DNA of 64,000 nt from Chimonanthus salicifolius (taxonomy: Eukaryota > Streptophyta > Magnoliopsida > Laurales > Calycanthaceae), in assembly GCA_013350335.1 (NCBI GenBank), contig CM023535.1, positions 27,848,631 through 27,912,630 on the forward strand, read 5' to 3'. Position 1 is the first letter of the stretch. Each line of letters starts with the position of its first letter. The notes beneath the pieces were generated by a model, which made no database searches, had not been told where the DNA came from, and worked only from the letters and a program-made list of their open reading frames with translations. The position numbers and the translations under genes were made by a program. Positions 1 to 12,185 of the stretch are shown here, one piece after another.

Positions 1-1456
1 CAACCTTAGGTTATCTCGAATTCACTATGTGGTCACTTACACCCTCACAAATAGAATAGGAATTCCACCTATCTCAATTGATTGAGAATTTCACCCAATC
101 CCCTAAGTTTTTGAAAAGTCGACTTACCCCGGTCTACGTCCTTATCCCTTTATTTTTTATAGTGGTTTAAGAGTAAACCCTCTCTAATCCACTTTACAAG
201 ATGATTTATAAATTAAAATCAAACTAAGAAGCACTTGTCTTTGTAGAGCTCACTTGTAGATGATGTGTTTCTTGAATATGTCCGTCCTAATGTGAGGACG
301 ATGATGTCAAGGATGTGCCTTATGTATGCTCAATCACAATCCTTGGGTAAGGTCTCTAGGATTTAAGATATGCAAGTTCTATCCTAGATTTTGTTTACTC
401 TCTCTCTCTCTTAATTGCAATCAAGATGATTGGATATTAGATGATTCTCCTAAGTAAGGTACTTAGAGAGAAGTGGGATCTCTGGAAATTCCTTGGGATT
501 TTCTCACAAGAGTGTCCATTAAAAACACAACAAGGTTTGGTGTTTAAATAGACAAACCATAAAATCACCAACACTGAGACGTCGACATATCGACACTGCC
601 GACGTGTCTATTTTCAAATATTACTGTTTTAATATGACCGTTGCGACTCCAACGGAACAATCACAAACACGCTCGATACATTGGCATCCTCGATGTATCG
701 ACGAGCCATTGCTCGGTATGTCGGCAGATGCGATTGTATCTATCTGAGCCTTAAGGCATTTTACAGAGGATTTTCATCCAAATCTTTGATTTGCCTCCTA
801 GACATATCGACATCCACGATGTGTCGACCTCTCTCGATACATCAACCAACTCGAGTGTATCATTCTGAGAGTGGCCTGAAAATACTGAGTGTTGTTTCAA
901 CCCTAATTCACACAACCCAGAACGACATGTCGACCATGATGATGTGTCGACTGGGTTTAGATCAATCTATCGACAGTCATGACACACTCGATCTGAGACT
1001 GAGGCAGTTTTTCAGGGTTTTCATCTAGAACCCTATCAATCCGGTCGACGTGTCGATGACCTCAATGGATATGTCCTGTCTTCATTGATGGGTCGGTGGA
1101 CTCGACAAGTCGACCTGAGAGATTACCAGTTTTAAAAATGTTTATCCCATCTGGCTCTGTGACTGTCTAGGCACCACTTAGAGTTCGATTAATTTTTACC
1201 AATATGATCCCCAAGTCTAGGCAAGGTCCACTAAGGGTGTGGGTTCTACTTAAAGTCATCTATGGCCAATTACCTTTTGTAATTGCCAAACACTTGGTGA
1301 TGATGAATTTTGCACTTGATCTTCCATCTTCAAAGCTCTTGATTCAATCTGAATCGCTTCTTGAGTCTTGTATTCTTGCTTCAATCTTCTGAGGCAATAC
1401 TTTACCTAAGTCATGGAATTGACAAATAGGTGATTCGGTAAGTCGGGGCACTAACA
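1..1456 (-). mobile_element. Family-alpha LTR, copy A (cut by window edge)
   Basis: Read on the minus strand, a repeat starts at 1456 with TGTTAGTGCC and runs off the left edge. Two other copies are present: 12186-13990 (opposite orientation) and 19409-20967 (same orientation). For example, 30-440 is the reverse complement, with mismatches, of about 13550-13930. The TG start and the link of this family to a primer-binding site at 25588 indicate an LTR. Only the LTR is visible here, with no coding sequence. Confidence 0.7.
570..1115. repeat. Reiterated TATCGACA / TGTCGAC words in LTR copy A
   Basis: Within this stretch, words such as ATATCGACA, GATGTGTCGAC and GTATCGACG occur about ten times in both orientations at irregular spacing. 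Many pair into short inverted repeats. The corresponding part of copies B and C carries other words (CGATCAATCGC in B, ACGATGGGTCGAT in C), so the domain is conserved in position but not in sequence. Confidence 0.6.
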
Positions 1457-3617
1457 ATATCCAATTATCCAATGGATTGATTTAAGAAACCAAGTATGGA
1501 CCATCCATTTACATCTTGACAACATGAGAGTAGCATTACCAACGGCTGTTTCTCATAATAAAGAACATTGATCTTTATTTTATTTTTTCACTTGTCATCA
1601 AATAAATAATGAAAAAATAAACTAGTACTCTTGTTATAAAAATCATTAATAGTTTTATCATTTCTCATAAAATAACAATGACCTACATGTTGGAGAACTT
1701 TATTAAAAAAAATTCTCTATAAATAAATCGAAAGCTAAAACAAGTGAAAGAGAGATAAATGTAAAAAAATTATAAATCACATACCATAAGAGAGGCACCA
1801 ATTTTAACGTGGAAAACCCTTTAAGATGGAAGGAAAAACTACAAGACAAGCTCATGTGAAATAATGGAATTACAAAATATTACACTCCAAGCTCCTCTAG
1901 CTAATCAAGAGATTAAGCTAGTATTACATATACATCTCCTTTCAAGGGTTAAAATCTCATCTCAGCTGAGATGTGGATTCGGCGAAATTCTAATCTCGGC
2001 AGAGATTTTTCTCTATCCTGGCTGTGTTTTTTTTTTTAAATTATTCAAAAAAATATAAAGATTATAGAAAATGAAGAAAAATATGGACTTTAAGGATATA
2101 TAATTTTATCGTTAAATATCCGTCATTTACATATTTAAATGTTATTTTTAAGTTATATTAACTTAAGTCTGTTTTGATATTTTATTAAATAGGTCAAATG
2201 TATGATAATGTAATGTTTAACCGAAAGTAACAAGTTCACAGCAATGGCTACTGAAAATTTAATTTTTTTACATATTTTTTTCTAAGTTTAAGAATTTTTC
2301 ACACATTTATGTTAATTTCTAAGTTGAACCACTCATTTCACTGAAGAATTTTAGTAAATTTCTTCTTTTCTCTCTTACTTAACTGGGATTTTATGTAATT
2401 ATTAAAAAATTAATTTTATTTTATTTTACTATTCATCTAATTAAAATGTCAATTTAAAATACTATCAGATAAATTTGAATCCAATCTCGTGATCTAAAAA
2501 AGAATCACTTTAATTATGCTTAAAAAACCCCATTAATTGTGAATATGATTCATTATTTTTCGTTTCTATAAAAAATCACCTTAATATAAATTAAAACTAG
2601 CTCATATTTGAGAGCGTTAAAATACATAATTTCAATTATAAAATCAAGATAAAATACATGTTTTTTTTAAAAAAAAATATAATTCTGAGAATTCCGAAAT
2701 GTATAATGTACGGCAGAGATGTATCGTCTCCACCCTAAAAATTTCGACATTTAAACCTTTGGATCACAAATATGATGTGACCTCTTGAGAGAGATGGGTT
2801 GAATGGGCTTCATTCTTGCTTTACAGTTTACTCCTTCTCTTCACTCAATTTCTCTCCTCTTTCTTACCAAAGTGCTTCTCGTGGAATGAATATTTCTACG
2901 AACTCCTCTCCAAAAAGAGGATTTTACAACTCCAATATTTGTGTTTGTAATATATGAGATATGAACAAAGGATGCACCGCACAAACACAATTATTATAAT
3001 ACATTTATACTTTTTATATGTACAGTATAAATTATTCTCCCCAGCCTCTTGGATATAAATTCAGTCTCTCACTGAATAGATTCAAGTCAACTTGATAAGA
3101 ATGTGACATTGATAAACACTTCTGAGTATAAAAGTTCAATTCGAAACTTAAAAGTCAATCGCCGTGTGAATTTGGTCCAAATTCCAAATTATAGAATTTT
3201 TTTTGGCTTACTAATAATTTACACATGCAGACATTGATTACTTGTTCCTCTTCCGTTTAAGATGAAAACCTTTTTTTTTTTTTAAATACATTTTTTAAAG
3301 ATTTGATAGGAGATTGATAATTTTTATAATAAGAAATATCAATATACCTTTCGATTATTTAGATGTTGACAATTGAATAGTGTCACTTCCCTTATTTTTA
3401 TAGTGAAATACATTACATTTGACTGAGAGGTCTTGCTTTGTCAACTACTTCACTTAATTTAAATTGAAAATTTCTTGTCAAAAGTACAACATCAAAATAT
3501 TCTATTATTGTTTGAATCTAAAAGGAGTCATCGAATTGTCTCTCTCCTCTAACAAAGGCTTAAAAAACTTAAAATGTAATAAGATGGTATATAAGAAAAG
3601 CTTCATTTAAATTAAGT

Positions 3618-3661
<44 letters not shown>

Positions 3662-3984
3662 TGATTAATTTCTATAAAATATATACATTATCTAATACTC
3701 TAACCCAAATTAAGCGTAATTAGTTTAATAAATCCTCCTTAGATCGGTAAATCTCGAAGATTACGGTTAGGGCTTTGTGAAAAGCTCAGGTGTGACTCAA
3801 TCTGAGCACGAAAGCTCAATGATCCAGCTCGTCTTGCTGGAGGGGCAAAATGGTAATTTATCACTTATTGATATCATTTTATTATTTATATCATTATGTG
3901 ATTATTATTAGATGATATTATTTTTCCTTAATCAAGAATTTTTATTTCTGATTTCATAATTATTTTATTTTCAGAAAATGATAT
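1457..3984. other. AT-rich sequence without a recognised gene
   Basis: No supportable coding region was found. The stretch at about 1790-1870 (around AACGTGGAAAACCC) resembles a motif also present at 18470 and is probably an old retroelement fragment. The region 2740-2960 is less AT-rich but shows no clear reading frame. Confidence 0.5.
3620..3658. repeat. (AT)n microsatellite
   Basis: An uninterrupted AT dinucleotide tract of about 19 units, directly visible. Confidence 0.97.
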
Positions 3985-4465
3985 TTAAAACCGCCCGTCA
4001 AGACCTCGAAAGGGAGAAATAAATATTTTTAAATGATTTTGGAAATGAGAAAATTTTTGAGACAAGCATATTATGTTAGACCATTTTAGTGAGGTCTAGT
4101 TTATTTCTTCAAATCCTAAAAACAAGGATTTTAATTTATTTTATTTAACACAAATTAAATTAAGTAAATAGTGTTACACTATGGATTTTATTTAAATTTA
4201 TGGTTTTTAGTGAATTTTAAATCTCCAAATTTTTATGGTGATTAGAGTTTTTAAAACCCCACATTTTGTTAAGATGGATTAAATTATCAAGCTTTAAAAA
4301 GTATTTTTTTAGTTAAAAAATTATTTTTTTCAAAATCAGGACCTTTTTGAAATTCCAGAGAGGGACTTATTTGCAACCAAACAGTAACTTCTGCCCGTTA
4401 CTGTGTCAGACGTCGGCACCGCTGCATGCAAGCGCCCGATGGCCATCACCGATTGCTCAGAGTTT

Positions 4466-4473
4466 CTATAAAT
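4466..4473 (+). promoter_or_regulatory. Probable LTR TATA box
   Basis: CTATAAAT is followed within 100 bp by a CT-rich leader, the usual arrangement of a U3 promoter in a plant LTR. The assignment is inferred from position. Confidence 0.4.
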
Positions 4474-4969
4474 TGCCTCTCAGATCAGCTGGTTTAATCC
4501 CTCAGATATTTTCATCTCAGTCTCTCAACTCAAAACTCGCCGATCACCTCTTTCCTTCTCTCTGTTTTTCAAACTTTGGTTGACCGTAAGCTTAAGAGGA
4601 AGTTTTTTTTTTCAAAAACTTGAATTTTCAACCCAGGAACTGAAGTGAAGGTAACCACTGTGTTCCTTTTCAAAATTTAACAGGTTCAGAATCAAGTAGA
4701 AGTAAATTTGACTGAGCTATGAGTATGTAAAACCGATTTCAAGTTTAAGGAAAAACATAGTTTTTCTTGTGTCACCTTGGTTTTGAAGTTAAAATCAGAT
4801 ATTTCAATCAGTGTTAAAACTTGAAACTACTCCTAGGGAAAGAGGACTCACTGAGGAGTCCATCTAACCGGTTGGATGTGAAAACCGAATCCAGAAAACC
4901 CATTATTTCTAAATTCGTATTTTATAGTGTTGTTGCCCGTTGCTGTCTGTTGTTGCAGACAGAGGAGGA

Positions 4970-5350
4970 AGATGACTCTCGGACAGTCCGAGACTTGTGC
5001 TACGGACGATCTGAGGGTGACCCCCTTCGGACGATCTGAGGGTGACCTTTCGGACGTTCCGAGCTTCGACTCAAAGTTCCGAAGTGGCCAGAGGCTAATT
5101 GTTGCCCGCCTCTGCTCCAGATGTTCCGAGCTACCTTCGGAACGATCGAGAGGTTCGAACGATCCGAGCTTCTCTCGGCATGTTCCTAGACACTGAGACC
5201 CATTGAAGCCTGTTTTTCTTCGTTTTCGGTTCGGAAGGACCTTCAGACGATCAGAGATCTGACCTTCGGACTGTCCGAAGACAGACCCATGTTCCGAAGA
5301 CTGTGGACTAGTTTTAGACCGTGGTTCGGATGATCCGAAGCCATAGTACT
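4970..5350. repeat. Cluster of TCGGAC..TCCGA palindromes
   Basis: Repeated words TTCGGACGATCTGAGG, TCGGACAGTCCGA, TCGGACGTTCCGA, TCGGACTGTCCGA and related halves fill about 380 bp. Two adjacent copies of the GGACGATCTGAGGGTGACC unit lie near 5005-5047. The cluster lies inside the intron predicted for this LTR. Confidence 0.75.
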
Positions 5351-6891
5351 TGGTTCCGAGGAACCCATTTTTTTAATGAAAAATCTTGATTGATGATGCA
5401 TGTTTAGATCCTAAATTTTAAATGTAATGTTTATACCCATTTGATAATTTAAAAATTTGTACTAACCCTTTTTCTCTTATTACTATAGTGTATTACTATT
5501 GTATTTACTTCCAGGCCGACTCTATTTGTCGGGCACTGAGTGACTTCACTTCCAGGCCTACGCTATATATGTTGGGTACTGAATTACCTCGAGGCCTTAC
5601 TCAACATGTCAATCTGGTCCTATCCAGAAGACAATACGAGAAGTGACCTGAGCATATAGACCTAACTCAATACGTCAATCTAATCATGCCCAGACGACAA
5701 TATGAGATTTGGTCTAAGCACTTTATTATTATTATATTGTGGACTATAGTAACTTAAAATTGTTAGAAACCAAGTAGGAGACTCAGTTCTATTTACCTTG
5801 GAGATTTTTGGGAAAACAGTATGGTTTTGAAATACTACTTGTATGTATTTATGTGAATGCTATGTATGTTGACCGATTATTGATTGCACACTTGTTTACA
5901 TGTTGGCAGAGACCCTGATACCACACAATTTCGGTGGAGGGACTTAACTTTGCAGTAGGTGTAAACAGATTAAATGAGATGAATCTTGAGTAATGAGTGG
6001 TTTCAAGTTGTGATGAACTTACTCATGTGCCTGGACATGATGCATTGTTGTAAGAAGTGTTTTTGATGATTGTAAATGTTTATGATGTTGATCATATGAG
6101 ATATGTAATACTGCTTCCACGTGCCCTTGACTATTGAACCAATATCGGCCATGTGTGTGAGATGGTTTACGTCTACTGTACCAGGGATGTCTACAGTTGC
6201 TGACTTGGGGAGTATCAGTATCGGCCATGTGAGGGCCGGAGATGTACTTGGAAGGATTTATTTTGACCGTGTCAGGACTTAATACAATGGTCTTAGCGTA
6301 GTATGTAGGTGTTACGATGGATGACAGCAATAATGGAATGATGTTGAGAATTTATTATCAAGCATGAGATATCATATTGCAAATGTTGATTATTTAACTA
6401 ACCTGATGTTTCATTAGACTGCATTGTTATATTTCCTTCACTGGGCTAGTTAGCTCACACCACTCACATTTCAGGAGATGTGGCTGAGGAGGAGAACCCT
6501 CTGGATGAAGCTTAGGATGGATAAGTTGCTGCGTTGCCTTGGAATTTCCACTGAGGGGAATTCTATTATCTTTGTCTTTTGGTTCCTTCAACCATTTGTT
6601 TTTGTAAAGTACCGTGTGTGGTACTTAGTTTGTATTGATATTTTGTATTGAACTACCATGTGTTTCGTAGCTACTCTGATTGTGATGTAATAATAATTCG
6701 TTCCTAGAATTATGTGTTTGTGTTTGTATTTTGGGTAGACTTATGATATGTGTTTGAGTCCACATGTTGAGATCATGTGTGACCTTTGGGCCTAACCGTT
6801 GATCCGGCCCAGTTAGAATTCTTGAGTTTAGTTACAAAAAAAAAAAAAAATCAGTCACGTTATGGGCCCACTTTCGGGTCGGGGTGTGACA

Positions 6892-7403
6892 CATTAATTT
6901 AAAAATTATAAGAATATTGGACTCTATCTCATTTTCAAACATATAATGTGATTAAAAATTAAGTCAAGAAAACTCATAAATAAGTTATGCCACCATAGGG
7001 TGGTTCTCTCTCAAATCTCAAGAAGCATCATCACCTTTACCATTTTATCATTATCCTATCAATGATGAGGGTTTGATTTTCTGTATTAAATCTGATCCAC
7101 CCTACTTAAATGTTGTTTGTTTTTATCATTATTTATAAAAAAAAAAAATCACTATTTAGATTCTTGAGTAATACATTTTCACGTACCATCTGAATGAAAT
7201 ATATGCTTTTAGCTGGACTATTTGTCATCGCTTCCAAGAAATAACTCATTGAATATTAAGAAGTGCCGTAAAAAAAAAAAAAAAACTTTGTTGCTATTAC
7301 TATTTTTGTAGTTTTTATGAAAATCAATATCGTTATTATTGAAATCATTTATTTCAATATTTAAAACTTAATATATGTACTTAAATTGATGCTTTGTTGA
7401 CAG
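6892..7403. other. AT-rich flank, possible intron of an orphan gene
   Basis: This sequence separates the gamma LTR from the exon candidate at 7404. It is AT-rich, ends in a good acceptor (TTGTTGACAG) and shows no reading frame. If the exon at 7404 is real, this is the 3' part of its upstream intron. Confidence 0.35.
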
Positions 7404-7508
7404 ATTGAAGATTCAATGGGAACAGAGTGCAGATTGTTGAGTGAGAAGCTTCTTTCATTGCATAGAAACAAGGAAGAGTTGCTTGCATCATTTGTGGATC
7501 TTACATAG
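7404..7508 (+). CDS. Possible last coding exon of an unidentified host gene
   Basis: After the acceptor TTGTTGACAG, an open frame of 34 codons ends in TAG at 7506. The peptide is charged and helix-prone, with the segments TECRLLSEKLLSLH and RNKEELLASFVDLT, like the end of a coiled-coil protein. The family is not recognised. A minus-strand copia LTR begins about 100 bp after the stop, where a 3' UTR would be. Upstream exons are not visible; the gamma LTR at 3985-6891 may separate them. It could also be a chance frame. Confidence 0.35.
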   Translation: MEDSMGTECRLLSEKLLSLHRNKEELLASFVDLT

Positions 7509-7608
7509 CTCTCTTCCTTGGTTTTAGAGTCATTCAGAATCAACTCTATGTAATACTTCATCATAATATCAGAGTTTATTGATTGAAAATCAATCATACA
7601 ATTATTTA

Positions 7609-8085
7609 TCATTAGACTTCAAGTTCGACAAACCCGAACAACATAAACACAGGATTTGGATCGATCAATGCTCGATACATGAATTAATCTTAATGCAGAA
7701 ATCATAAACACAATAATTAGAAATACCTGGATCCATTTGGAGAAGAGAATGAGATCAGAACTTCCCTTTGATGTCTTGAGGCTTCCTAAAGATAAAAAAC
7801 GAACAGAATACGCACGCCTCGGGTTTCTACCTCTTTCTTCCTTAATTCCCTCTCCCAATTTCATGAATAGTACTTTGAATGAAAAGGGAATCTTTTATAG
7901 GCAGAGGGAGGACCCAAAAGGCAAGTAGAACTTTCTTTCCTATTTCCTATCAAAATAGGAAACCAACTCCATTTAGAACTCTCCTATAGACCTTCCTTAT
8001 CCAAATACAATTTCTTGATTTAAGATCCTCTATGTGACGCCCCAAATCTTTATGTGGGTCATGTTTAGTCTTATACTCTCCCACT
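7609..8085 (-). mobile_element. Copia element, 3' LTR (minus orientation)
   Basis: Read on the minus strand, a purine-rich tract with GCCAAGTGGGAGAG near 8080-8095 is the polypurine tract and marks the LTR start. The LTR continues through a TATAAAAG promoter (near 7895) to about 7609. It lies downstream, on the minus strand, of copia RNase H at 9342. The exact outer end is uncertain because the terminal dinucleotides are eroded. The matching 5' LTR is not visible on the right. Confidence 0.55.
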
Positions 8086-8311
8086 TGGCCCACATTGACA
8101 CTTTATGGGATTTAAAACAGGTATATCATAAGGTGTACACATAAACTGTATTTAGCAATATAATGCGGTCATCATCATAATATTAATACTAAATAAACTT
8201 CAAGTCCGAGCAATGGCGGTTGCACATCATCTTATCCCGACATGGTCCCTTCTATCACTACAACACAAGTGACCTACCTAGCATAGCTCTTAAGTGAGAG
8301 TTTTTCATAAT

Positions 8312-8695
8312 TATAATACTCTGACCCAGCCCAGAGCCCAGAGCTATACATCGAGCATGGTCAATGTATAGGGTGATGGTGGCAGGTGATATATCTAGCA
8401 AGGTCGATGGGTCGGTGGATAGACACATCGACAAGGGTTGATGTATCGAGCAGTGTGGCGCCCTAATGAAGTCCCACATCGGAAGTCGTGGTTAAAATTG
8501 AGGGGTTTATAAGGCTTGGTGCCCCCTTAATGTAGTATTACGCGTTTTGGCCTTGATGATGGTGTAGGCCCAATGGAAAACTGTGTCGACACCCCCCCCC
8601 CCCCCTTGTCTTCATTTATGGGTCCAAAGCGGACAATATAATACTGAATCTCGTGGTATTAAAACGGCGGCTTCTCGAAGGGGCAGGTCATTACA
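8312..8695 (+). repeat. TRIM left LTR
   Basis: This 384-bp LTR matches 8807-9162 along its length, including the block GAAGTCCCACATCGGAAGT. It is longer than its partner largely because of a run of about 15 C residues near 8591. Its first dinucleotide has changed from TG to TA. Confidence 0.88.
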
Positions 8696-8711
8696 ATTGG
8701 CATCAAAGCCT
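8696..8711 (+). other. TRIM primer-binding site
   Basis: Directly after the left LTR, TTGGCATCAAAGCC resembles the initiator-Met complement TGGTATCAGAGCC with two transitions. Its position and similarity support primer binding. Confidence 0.7.
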
Positions 8712-8806
8712 CAGTTCAACACTCGGAATGTGAGGGTCCATGTCTTGTGTGATTCCTGTGTGTTGTGGGTCGAGCCGGGGGAAACTCTCCTTTAACGGGG
8801 GTATAA

Positions 8807-9162
8807 TGTAATACCCAGACCCAGCCCAGAACTATACATCAAGCATTGTCGATGTATAGGGTGGTGGTGGCAGGCGATATATCGAGCAGGGTCGATGGGT
8901 CTGTGGGTAGACACATCGACAAGGGTCAATGTGTGGAGCAGTGTGGCGACTTGATGAAGTCCCACATCGGAAGTTGAGGTGAAAATTGAGGTTTATAAGG
9001 CTTGGTGCCCCCTTAATACAGTATTACGCATTTTGGGCCTCGATGATGGTGTAGGTCCAGTGGAAAATTTTGCAGACCCCCATTTGTGGGTCAAAGCAGA
9101 GAATATAACACTGAACCTTGTGGAGTTGAAACAGCGGCGTCTCAGAGGAGCGGGTCGTTACA
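8807..9162 (+). repeat. TRIM right LTR
   Basis: This 356-bp LTR begins TGTAATACCCAGACC and ends GGGTCGTTACA. It is followed immediately by the ATAAT target duplication. The polypurine-like AACGGGGGTATAA precedes it. Confidence 0.88.
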
Positions 9163-9341
9163 ATAATTGTTAACTTAAGTGTCATATCATAAAGATTAAT
9201 CCTGTTAGTGATAAAACAAACACAAATAGTGTATATACATAACCATAATAAACAGGAAGAAAATCAGAAACGCATCCATGAGTACTAAAATGTCAAATAG
9301 TGCACATTCATTCATAATGCAGTCCAAAATTCATAATTACA

Positions 9342-11885
9342 TCATAATAGATTACGTTTAAGACCCATTTTATTGGCATGTTCCTTAAAGGCTTTTAAAG
9401 GTAATCCTTTCGTCAACGGATCTACTATCATAAGTAAAGTACTCATGTGCTCAATCGACACCATCCGTTTCTGAACTTCTTCTTTTACGACAAAGTACTT
9501 CAATTCCATGTGTTTCGATCCATTCGAATACTTGTCGTTCTTAGAGAAGAATATTGCTATAGAATTATCATAATAAATTCTCAGCGGCTTGGCAATGCTG
9601 TCGACAATTCCAAGTCCTGAGATAAAGTTCTGCAACCACATTCCTTGAACAGTGGCCTCATAGCACGCTACAAATTTTGCTTCCATGGTTGACGTTACAG
9701 TGATAGTCTATTTGGCGTTTTTCCATGATATTGTTCCATCATCCATAAGGAACAAATAGCCAAATGTTGACTTTCTGCTATCAACACAACCACCAAAATC
9801 TGAATCCGACAAGCCAATGACCTCAAGATTATCGGACCTCTTAAATGTGAGCATGAAGTCTTTAGTACCATGTAGAAGTCTCATTACTTTCTCTGCAGCT
9901 TTCTAATGATCCATTCTGGGGTTGCTTTGGTATCTGCCCAGCATACTGACGGTAAAGCTAATGTTGGGTCTGGTGCAAGTCTGAGCATACATCATGCTAC
10001 CCACAGCTGAGGCATAAAAGATTTCCTCCATTTGTTTCTTTTCAAGTTCATTCTGTGGACATTGCTTTAAGCTAAATTTATCTCCTTTCTTAATAGGGGG
10101 ATCTTGATCGGAAAAACATTACATATCGAATCTCTCCAAGATTCTTTCTATGTAGGCTTTTTGAGACAGTCCTAAATACCACGTGCTCTGTCACAGAATA
10201 TTTCTATTCCAATCACGTATGTTGCCTCTCCCATATCTTTTATTTCATAATTATTGGAGAGAAACATCTTGGTTTCGAACATCATACCAAAATCATTAGT
10301 GGCAAGCAAAATGTCATCAACATAAAATATCAGGAGGATAAACTTACTCCCACTGACCTTCAGGTATATACACCAATCAACGGTGCTTTCCTTAAAATCG
10401 AAGGAGGTAATGGTATTATTGTACTTGAGGTACCATTGACTGGAAGCTTTTTCATAAGTTGATTTCTTTAATTTGCATGCCATATGTTCCTTACCCTCTA
10501 TGGAGAATCTTTTAGGTTGATCCATATACACATCTTCATTTAAACTACCATTTTGAAATGCGGTTTTAACATCCATTTGGTGTAGCTCCAAATCATAATG
10601 AGTCACCAAAGCCATAATGATTCTAAAAGAGTATTTCATGGATATAAAGGAAAAGGTTTTTTTTATAGATAATGACATACTTCTGAATAAACCCTTTGGC
10701 CACAAGTCTAGCATTATATCATTCGATATTGTCTTTGGAGTCTCGTTAGGTCTTAAAAACCCACTTACATCCAACTTTCTTGTATCCATGAGGCAATTCT
10801 GTTAGATCCCAAACATCATTCTGGGCCATGGACTTTAGCTCATCCTTCATGGCATCTAACCATTTGCTAGAATCACCACATTCTATGGCTGCTTCATAAG
10901 TGATCGGATTTAGCCCCAAAATCATAATCAATTCTTATAAATATACCACATAGTCATTCGAAATAGTAGGTCTCATTTGTCTTTTGAACCTTCTTAATAC
11001 TATTTCTTGCGGCTGTTCAGCAATCGGTGCATTATTGGTGATGGTCTCATCATGGAGTGATTCGTCATTTAGGTGTTGTTCATCAGGTTGTTCAGTGACA
11101 TTAGGGACAACACCTCTTGAAGTTACAGGTATAGGGACTTGTACCCTTGCTTCTTGCACATTAACGTTTCTCATTACATCACTCCCACTAACATAAATCT
11201 TGCATTACCGGTCTCCACGATTCTCATTCTATTGTTCGGACAATAGAATCTGTACCCTTTGGACTTCTCAAGGAAACCTATGAAGTAACTACTGATTGTT
11301 CGTTCATCAAGTTTTTTTTCATGTCGATTATAAACTCTTACTTCAGCAGGACAACCCTATACATGCAGGTATCTCAAACTGTGTTTCTTTCACGTCTACA
11401 TTTCAAAAGAAGTCTTAGGAACTGACTTACTAGGAACCCGGTTAAGCAAGTACATTGCGGTTCTTAATGTATATATCCATAACATAATGGGTACAGTGCT
11501 ATTAGATAACATACTCTTAACCATGTCCATAAGTGTACGGTTAGCCTTTCAGCAACACCATTCTACTGAGGCGTACAAAGCATCATGTATTGTGCAATTA
11601 TACTGCAACTTTATAATAGTTTCGCAAAATTCACCAGGTGTTGACTCGTTTCATTATACCTACCATAACATTCACCACATCTATCTGACCTTATGATTTT
11701 CATATTTTTATCTTGTTGACTTTCTACTTCAGTGATAAATATCTCCATAGTGTTAATTGCTTGAGATTTATCATGCAACATATAAATATAACCATAACAC
11801 GAAAAATCATCAATAAAGGTGATAAAATATGTCTCTCCACAAAAATATGGAACATCAAATGGGCCACAAATATCAATATGAGTCA
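9342..11885 (-). pseudogene. Ty1/copia pol remnant (integrase, RT, RNase H)
   Basis: Minus-strand fragments appear in copia order. Integrase core is at 11885-11611 (THIDICGPF, TYFITFIDDFSCYGYIY, RSDRCGECYG). A linker and the RT start lie at 11174-10746. RT is at 10789-10172 and keeps the catalytic FYVDDILLA motif. An RNase H part lies at 9686-9342 (EAKFVACYEATVQGMWL, YYDNSIAIFFSKN). Frameshifts and stops break it between fragments. Its upstream half lies at 22667-23595, separated by a family-beta LTR insertion. It is not functional. Confidence 0.85.
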
Positions 11886-12185
11886 TGTTGTGTCTTAAAT
11901 TTACTAGCAAGCACATGAATCAATTAATAGTATAGTGTATGAGTTCTAGGTTTAACCCAAAGGAATTACGGAAAATATATCCATAAAATATTCACAATTA
12001 TTTATTAATTAACTAATGTAAAATCTAACTTTCAGACTCATATTGGTTGTTTTAATTAGAAAAGATAGAGATGATTTAGATCTAACATATTTTTTAAGAA
12101 AAATTAATTTATTTAATCTTAGTTTACTTTCTAGATCATAAAATTTGAAAATGAATAAAAGGATTAAAGAATAAAAGAATAATAT
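11886..12185 (-). mobile_element. Family-beta LTR, left arm (3' end of LTR)
   Basis: On the minus strand this is the end of a beta LTR (closing ..GACACAACA). It resembles the end of the beta copy at 40593 (GTGCTTGCTAGTAAATTTAA here, ATGCTTACGAGTATAAATTT there). Its left flank AGTCA (11881-11885) matches the flank AATCA after 22666 at four of five bases, a probable target duplication. The insertion cuts the copia integrase just before THIDICGPF. Confidence 0.6.

Larger units (their letters stand above)
3985..6891 (+). mobile_element. Family-gamma long LTR, copy i (probable solo LTR)
   Basis: The right end is GGGTCGGGGTGTGACA at 6891, like the ends of the other gamma LTRs at 17367, 26644 and 39083. 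The left end is eroded; the likely start is near the CGCCCGTCAAGACC stretch just after 3985, giving about 2.9 kb against 3.0 kb for the complete copy at 36077. Order inside: a TATA box near 4466, a CT-rich leader, a splice-donor-like AAG/GTAACC at 4651, a palindrome-rich part (4970-5350), and a TTTCAG acceptor at 6474 preceded by GGGCTAGTTAGCTCA, which other copies share. No pol genes are present. Confidence 0.6.
8312..9162 (+). mobile_element. TRIM (miniature LTR retrotransposon), complete
   Basis: An 851-bp element: LTR 8312-8695, interior 8696-8806, LTR 8807-9162. It is flanked by a perfect 5-bp target duplication ATAAT (8307-8311 and 9163-9167). LTR ends are TGTAATACCC (TATAAT.. in the left LTR) and TCRTTACA. 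The 111-bp interior begins with a tRNA-Met-like primer site and ends with a GGGGG-containing purine tract. No coding sequence is possible, so it depends on another element's proteins. It sits in the 3' untranslated interior of the minus-strand copia element. Confidence 0.88.
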
